NCBI RefSeq assembly: GCF_036669915.1
Contig: NC_089318.1
Coordinates: 17,410,512-17,474,511, forward strand
Direction of reading: 5' to 3'
Source: Pocillopora verrucosa
Taxonomy: Eukaryota > Cnidaria > Anthozoa > Scleractinia > Pocilloporidae
DNA length: 64,000 nt
Positions within the stretch are counted from its first letter, which is position 1; every line of letters starts with the position of its first letter. Positions 57,601 through 64,000 of the stretch are shown in pieces. The notes under the pieces were generated by a model. The model ran no database searches, was not told where the DNA came from, and saw only the letters and a list, made by a program, of their open reading frames with translations. The position numbers and the translations under genes are program-made.

Positions 57601-59392
57601 ACATAGATTTAAAAACATCAGAGGGAATGCATGGAAAAGGCCCTGAGTTGCTTCTTGAAAATTCTCCTTCCAAACTGTCTTGTATACCCCTATAAAACAG
57701 GTTTCCTTAAAAGTCACTCAGCCACCTCTTCAGTTTGATTGAATTATCCACAGTGACTTACTTTGTGAAGATAAAGGGAATCAGATGTCCCATGTGCATG
57801 GCTTCTGAGGATGGACCTCTTCCAGTATATAAGTAAAAAGGCTTTCCCTTTTCATACATATCCAGGACATAGTCAAGATCCCTTGAAACATGTAAGGTAA
57901 TAATTAACAATTTGTAACATTCCTTCATTACAAACAATTCAGGGCTTGAAGCTATTAAATCATGACTACCAAAATAAGCTGATAACATTTTATGAAGGAA
58001 TCAAAGGTCCCTTTCCCTTTGTAGGCTGGAAATTACAATAATTTGTACTACAAAATACAGTTATGTGACTTTCTAGAACGTAAGAGATCAAAGCTACATA
58101 TAGCACTATTGTTAAAATATAACTTTTCTTATTAACAAAGGGTTTTAATAAGTGTTGAGGTTAAAGTTTCTGAGAGGTAGACAGTGCACCAGTGTTGGGT
58201 ATCAAGGTCTACAGTCCATTAACTTTGTTTCATTGGTAAAACCTTTCAGACTAACCTAAGATTAAACCTGAGTAAAGGGCACTCAGCACTATTGCAGTTA
58301 ACAATGACCATTAAATGAACGCCTAGTTTAAAGGCCATGGAGGACACCATAATATGACAACCCTCACAACCAACACAGTCAAAAAAAGGATCTCTTGATT
58401 AATTACGTTTACTTATTTACTTTGTATATAAAGCCTTGTAGTGATAACTAGTCCCTCTTTACCTGTGTGAGAAGAAGACACCCCTTCTTAACAAATGATG
58501 TGGTGCTTTTCCAGTTAGTTTCTCTATCCTTTCCTTGTGTTTGTCTTCCAATTTGGAGCAACCAAACTGCCCTGTGGATCATAAAATTACTTGTTGGACT
58601 AACAAAGTTTCATCCTTTTAACAAAGAAAGGGAATAGCATACTTGGGTATGTTTGGGTGGGTAATAATTATAATTACCACCAGTCTCCAAATAAAGGCCT
58701 TGTTTTAGAAAGAACTTACAAAAGAAGAACTTTCAAATTGATACTTCCTTTAGAAACAATTAACTCTTGTGGCTAATGAAAGCGTTTTTGTCCTCCTCCT
58801 ACAAACATCTCAAAAACAAATTACGGGTGTTTGATTATGTACAAAATCAAAACCCTTTTGGCTGGCAGATAAGAGAATAATAATAAGGTATTCAGCACTG
58901 GTACTGCCTCAATAGTATACTTGGGTATGTTTTGGGTGGGTAGTTATTATAAGTACCACCGATGTCCAAAAAAAAAAAGAATTTGATGTGGAAGTCCATC
59001 ATGTCTTACTAGCCTGGTGTGGCTATTGTTATGCATGCTGAAAGGAAGAATATCGTATTTATCCTTGTTAACTATCTTTCAACTAATGCCAAACGAATAT
59101 TCTTAAGTCAGCTAGACAATAAAACCACAGAAGCCACGTGACTGAATTTTCAGCTGATCATCGATCGAGGCTAACACGCCGTTTTCTTGGAATAATTAAA
59201 CGGAAGAAATAACACCATAGAAAAATTTGAATATATAAATATAAATAAATGAGGGAAGATAAACTAACTGATCAGCTTGTCATAGTCGATTCCCTTGTTA
59301 TCCGCTGCAACGACCTTCTCCATGGTCACGATTTGTTCTGTCTCTCCATCCGCTACGTTTTCTTTATTACTTTCGTCGTTTGAAGCCGCCAT
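54637..59392 (-). CDS. WARS1: Tryptophanyl-tRNA synthetase, cytosolic type
   Basis: Charges tRNA-Trp with tryptophan (class Ic synthetase). Exons on the minus strand, 5' to 3': 59269-59392, 58463-58571, 57762-57881, 57079-57261, 56743-56843, 56381-56493, 55551-55724, 54966-55106, 54637-54804. They sum to 1233 nt, 410 residues, in one open frame with canonical splice sites. Landmarks: [19 protein letters not shown] (HIGH-type motif), [44 protein letters not shown] (KMSKS-type loop), [10 protein letters not shown] near the end. The start MAASNDES has A at -3 and G at +4. An in-frame upstream ATG at 59474-59476 would add 28 basic residues. The N-terminal WHEP domain of vertebrate WARS1 is absent, and the protein is about 60 residues shorter than human WARS1. 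Confidence 0.93.
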
Positions 59393-61023
59393 GCTTAATG
59401 ATATGTACCTTATACACCTAAATTTTGTAGGAAATTTACCAAGCTTTCCTCTCTTTACAAGAAATTTAAGCAACATATACTATTGGTGTTTATAAATGAA
59501 TTTCTTGGAACATTTCCATAATCCTCTTCCTGTTACATCAGCCATTATGAGCCCACGGTCAACAGTCGATGCGTGTATGTTACACTGAATTGACACCTTG
59601 TTCATTCAACAACTTAGCTCCTTGGGTCTTCGTCCCTTGAGGAAGGAAGAAAGGGGTCCCTGGAAACGAAGTTGGTTGAGATTAAACTCGCCGTTTTAGG
59701 GTTTCAATCTTATCTTTACTTAGGAAAGAGAGAACTGAAAATACGTAGCCTAGCCCTGAGTGGAGTGGGTTGGAAACATCTACTCTTTTAAAGACCGCAT
59801 CATAAGGAAATCAGGAAATACCTAGAAACAAATCTCACTTTCTTTCTTTTATTTGATTATTTGAATTCTTTACAACATTGCTAGGATGACAGTATTTGTA
59901 GCTACCCATTAAACATTATCATGTTTAAAACATGGTCATAACCATGTTGGAGCAGATTCATTAAAGATTATCTAACACCTGCTTTGGGCTGGGAAGGAGA
60001 GCCATACAAGAGTACCCTTCCCATGTATGCTAGTAATAGTAAGTAACTCATGAAGTCATTCAAAGGCCTGATGAGTGTGTTATGTTCATGATGGATGCTA
60101 TGGAAATATATTGAAATGTGAAATTGTAGATGCTATCACTGCAGTAGTGGCTAATTATGTCAACTCTTACTTAACATTTCACCTCAAAGTGACTGGTAAG
60201 AAATTTCTTCTTTCAATATTTTGACATTGTAGAGCACAGGGTTGATGTCAATAATAAGAAATATCAACCAAGGGATATTGTTATGTTAAATGACCCTTAA
60301 TTCCCATGGCAAAAATAGAAGAGGATTATGGTTGGCAGTAAAGAGAGTTGATATCAAGATCTTGGGGGTGAAAGGGAACAGAATCAGGACACTTTCCAAA
60401 CAGAATAGCTTTTGCAAAGCATTTAGCGTCACTGGCTGCCAGCTACTTATGAAAACCGCCTTGTGATGTGTCAAAGAATGAAAACTGTGCTTTACTTACC
60501 CCTAGAATGTTACCATTTATAAACAATAGAACTTTCTTTAGGGTCAGTATTTATCCTATCTATTCTAATGGTATACTTTATAAATGGAAGAGACGTACTA
60601 TTCTAAAACTGAATTTTATTTGATCTGAGATATCTTGGCATAAAGTCTCGCAAGGAACTGTAATTGCACACATAGACCAGTTCAAATTTACGTTCTTGAT
60701 TTGTTAGCAACTATGTAAAAATCACTTTTATCTATTTGGTTCAGACAAGACAGCAACAAAAAAAATTTTTTTTTTTTTCAATAATAGCAATAAAGCGTGC
60801 AGTTTCATGCAGTAAAATGTCTGTGATTTGATATAGGTAGTAGCCTCAAGGCTCTAGAAAAATCTTGCTTTTGTAATGCTATGTAAATTTATAAGGTATG
60901 ATAGTGTCAATTGCACAGGCTTGTTTTGGAAGTTACCAGCCTGCCATTGTGAGGGGTTTTTTAAAATATTCAGGGGGTTTGAAATCCACTCCTTCCATTC
61001 TTGTCTGTAACTCTATTTTAAGC
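59393..61023. other. Spacer between TrpRS and IkB genes
   Basis: No coding exon seen. It should hold the TrpRS promoter and the IkB 3' UTR; a candidate minus-strand AATAAA lies at 60615-60620. A stretch near 59620-59690 (CTTGAGGAAGGAAG, then CTGGAAACGAAGTTGG) looks like a dispersed repeat, family unknown. Confidence 0.5.
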
Positions 61024-63927
61024 TTAGAAGGTAGACTTCACCATGTCATGAATCTGGAAAAGAAAAACAGAAGAATACCAAGGAATCATTAGATTGGAAT
61101 TCACTTCACTTAGTTATTTTAAAGTACTAATTCACAAATATAATTCCTCTGAGGACAAAATGAAATAATGGGACCGATGGGAGAAGGGAAAGAAAACTTT
61201 TAAAGGTTCAACAACAATGAAAAAAGTGAAAGCATCATTGACATCCATGCTGACTTTTCATTTAAACAAGGGAGCCAAAGAAGTTCCTTTTGAATTAAGA
61301 AAACAAGCACGCTGGCCCTTTTTTCAAACTGCTCTATGTGTTTAAATTAAACAGGTTCCTACCATGCAACATTCTTCACCTGAGAGATTTCAACATAAGG
61401 GCTCCACTAGTAATCACCTGTTTAGAGGCAGCAATATTAAGAGGTGATTCACCCTCATAGTTTGTTAGGCTTGGATCAGAACCGGCAGCAAGTAACAGAG
61501 CTACCACAGCTTCCATTCCCCGTCCTGCGGCAATATGAAGAGGTGTCACTTCACCAAATGTCATGGCATCTGGGTCTGCACTGCACTGGTACAAAAGGCA
61601 GTTGATCATGGACAAGTTACCAGCCTCAACTGCATGATGAAGTGGGGAACGTCCACTTTTAGCATCCTGCGAAGAAAGATGTTGAAAAAAATTTAGACTA
61701 AAACATTGATCCTTTTTAATTTTCTAGTTCCTCAGTACTTCTGCTCTAGGTCATGACTACTATCAAAATTTGCTCTCACATTAAGATTTGTGTTCTAGTG
61801 CAGTGTGATAAAAATCCTTACAGCAAGCTTTATTGGAATGACAGGAGCCAACAGGAAGGCAACATAAGCCAACTTGTGGGAGTCCTGCACCATCACTGTT
61901 CTTGTGCATTTAAAAATAAGACACAAAAATTAATGTAAATGTAACCTACCTGAATGTTAACATTAGCCCCAAGAGACACCAGATAAGTGGCAATTTGTAC
62001 ACTGCTTACAAATACAGCCTTGTGAAAAGCGGCATAACCTAGGGGAAAAAATTACAAGTATTAGTAACACGAAAATACGCCATTGCTTATCTTGAGTTTA
62101 AGTTTCTTCTGATCAAATCTCTATCAAGATGAACTGACAACTTAAGTAGGAGTAACCCTGGCAATTTGACAAGTTTAATGTGAACAAAGGAAAAAAAAAT
62201 TACCAAACGAAACTTCTTACTTGCATATTTCCCTTTCCGACCTGTACGGGAAACCCCCGCTAACACAATGTACCGGTTGTGCTTCCACAGCACATTTCCC
62301 TTTCCCTTTCAACAACAAGGGAAGCCCCCATGCAATTGAAGTCATCAACAGAAACCAAAACGTGGGCGAAGGGCACGTAGAGCTTTCATGTATAATTTCA
62401 GACGAGAGCACCAAATAAGGCTCGACTGAAATGGACGATCAATATTGTTAACTTACCTTCGTAGTCTCGCTCGTGAAGCATGTTATATACTTTCTCTTTC
62501 ATTTCGTCACCCCATCGTTTGTCGTGCAGAGGTCTTACAATCTCCTTTACGCAGTCAATATCTCCTTGATCACAAGCTAAATGTAAAGCCGTTCTACCAT
62601 TGCGATCGGGAATGTTTGGCGAAGCTCCGGCTTCCAGAAGTCTGCGGATTGCGGCGGGCTGTCGGGTGATTGTCGCTAGGTGAAGAGGCGTCTACGACAG
62701 AAAATGTTTCATGAATATCACACAAATTTCTTTTATAAAGAATAAAAAGATTATTACAGTGTCTTACGGCTGATTTTCCGAGAGAACACTTATCAAACTC
62801 TGAGTTAGTCTAGAAGAAATATGCCAAACATGAAGTGGTTTTGTTTTGTTTACCTGTTTCAGATCGTTGTAAATGTCGAGGCATTCTCTACACGGCGCAA
62901 CTGAGATTATCGCATCTGTTTCCATTGGTTTCATATTTATAATCGACAAATGAAGAGCTCTGAAAGTATAAAAAGAAAATGACCATGATGTATGTTAAGA
63001 ATTTTATATTGTTACTCAACTCCATCATTTCGGGGAAAGGAACATTTGTGAGATTGGTGGATGACGATATTTTTAAAACGAAAACATAAGTGTTGAAGTA
63101 AACCGTTGCTCCTGACGCTAGTTTATAAAACAGCGTTATTTCCATACAATTTCCAGAAAAAAGTCAGTTTTTACTTTGGCTGTTTCAAGTGAAATCGAAT
63201 ACTTCTCCACGCCTGGAATCGTAGAGGGAACAGTTTATGTCTTGCTTCACGAAAGGAGGAAATTTGATCGACTTCAATTCAAAATATCTTCTCCTTCGTA
63301 CAAGTCGGTAAAGGGTGAAAGAAAAAAGAGAAAAAAAACGACGACACTACCTGTTTCGATGTTCAGCTATTTACAGATCGAGGAGAAAGCAAAGCATTTT
63401 ATCTGAAGGCAAAGGTCATTGGATATGCACCTCGGCTACACGTACGAAATCTTAAGTTTGCAGAGAACGAATATTTAGCGAAGAACGATGATTCGTTTGA
63501 AAACTTACGTGTCACCATCGTCGTCTTGAAGATATAACTGCTTTCTAACATGGTCCTGGGCTAATAGATACCTCACGTCATTAGTGTGAGCATAGTTTAG
63601 ATAAAGTTCTTCGTTTTTCAGAAGCGATGAATCTTGTGATTCCAAGGAGGGGTGTCGGTTATCAGTATCAGGGTCCTCGATCGACAAATTTTCGGTCCTC
63701 TCCTCTACACTGCGCAAGCTGGTGAATTCATTGTTTCTTTCTATGCTTCGAGAGCGTAATTCTTCGTCGTCACCAAATCCAGAGTCACACTGATAGCTGG
63801 CGCTTACAACCTTTCCATCTGCATGAGGAACTGCTAACATTTTCTGTCGTACCAGACCGGTTGGCATCGCTCCGCGAGGAGTCAGCTTTCGTTGCCCACT
63901 TGTTGTTGAATCCATCACAGTGAACAC
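61024..63927 (-). CDS. IkB-family NF-kB inhibitor (ankyrin repeats)
   Basis: Predicted cytoplasmic inhibitor that masks Rel/NF-kB until phosphorylated and degraded. Exons on the minus strand: 63509-63927, 62854-62959, 62457-62691, 61950-62038, 61418-61666, 61024-61053, in frame for 375 residues. The N-terminal region is acidic and Ser-rich and carries CDSGFGDDEE at about residues 47-56, in the place of the IkB degron. Ankyrin repeats follow: DGDTALHLSI, TPLHLATITRQPAAIRRLL, NGRTALHLACDQGD, GYAAFHKAVFVSS, SGRSPLHHAVEAGN, VTPLHIAAGRGMEAVVALLL, GESPLNIAASK. The last exon (IHDMVKSTF then TAA) is small and inferred from a strong acceptor. Without it the frame would read through to a stop at 61376. 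No C-terminal PEST stretch is seen. A second ATG lies four codons in (63915). Confidence 0.85.
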
Positions 63928-64000
63928 AGATTTCTTACGATAATTAAAAAGTTTACGGTTCTCTAAGAAACAAAATTAATACAAACAAATTGAACTATTA

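Noticed and set aside
58640..58965. Repeated string ATACTTGGGTATGT in TrpRS intron 1
   Set aside because: Two short similar stretches about 290 bp apart, too short to call an element.
63176..63406. Plus-strand open frame inside intron 1 of the IkB gene
   Set aside because: Low-complexity basic residues and no known domain; likely chance.

Overview
This window is intron-rich animal nuclear DNA, AT-rich in its introns and spacers. I infer a cnidarian, most likely an anthozoan such as a stony coral. The gene content supports this (a polycystin-1-type receptor channel carrying D8C, discoidin, EGF, REJ, GAIN/GPS and PLAT modules, an IkB with ankyrin repeats, a cytosolic TrpRS without a WHEP domain), as do the BEL/Pao, Penelope-like and Tc1/IS630-like elements. 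The species cannot be fixed from the sequence alone.

Layout. Positions 673-21212 and 24957-51826 are a tandem duplication of one very large plus-strand gene (gene A, 2936-21113; gene B, 26298-51710). Both encode secreted-start, multi-TM polycystin-1-like proteins. Shared exons have matching lengths and phases apart from two small in-frame differences and a 3' end truncated in B, and my spliced models stay in frame throughout (about 2389 residues for A, 2507 for B). The copies differ mainly in the central ectodomain: D8C and EGF exons have been duplicated, truncated, deleted or broken, so the two receptors present different module sets. B's introns carry a BEL/Pao retroelement with intact LTR boundaries and a target-site duplication (32129-37767), a decayed Tc1/IS630-like transposon (about 27882-29449) and a near-perfect palindrome of 526 bp (39691-40216) built from Penelope-like sequence.

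Between A and B (21213-24956) lie two foldback elements and a 3' exon resembling LRRC73 with an apparent frameshift. After B comes about 2.9 kb without a convincing gene, then two minus-strand genes: tryptophanyl-tRNA synthetase (54637-59392, nine exons, complete) and an IkB-family NF-kB inhibitor (61024-63927, six exons, 5' end close to the window end).

The most unusual signals are (i) the fast module turnover between the two polycystin paralogs, (ii) hammerhead-ribozyme-like cores inside the Penelope-like fragments, and (iii) the long palindrome, which looks like a template-switch product. A lysine replaces aspartate in the pore motif of both channels. A shared 6-nt microexon and a shared GC-AG intron also stand out. 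All coordinates come from reading splice sites and frames by eye; no alignment or search was run.
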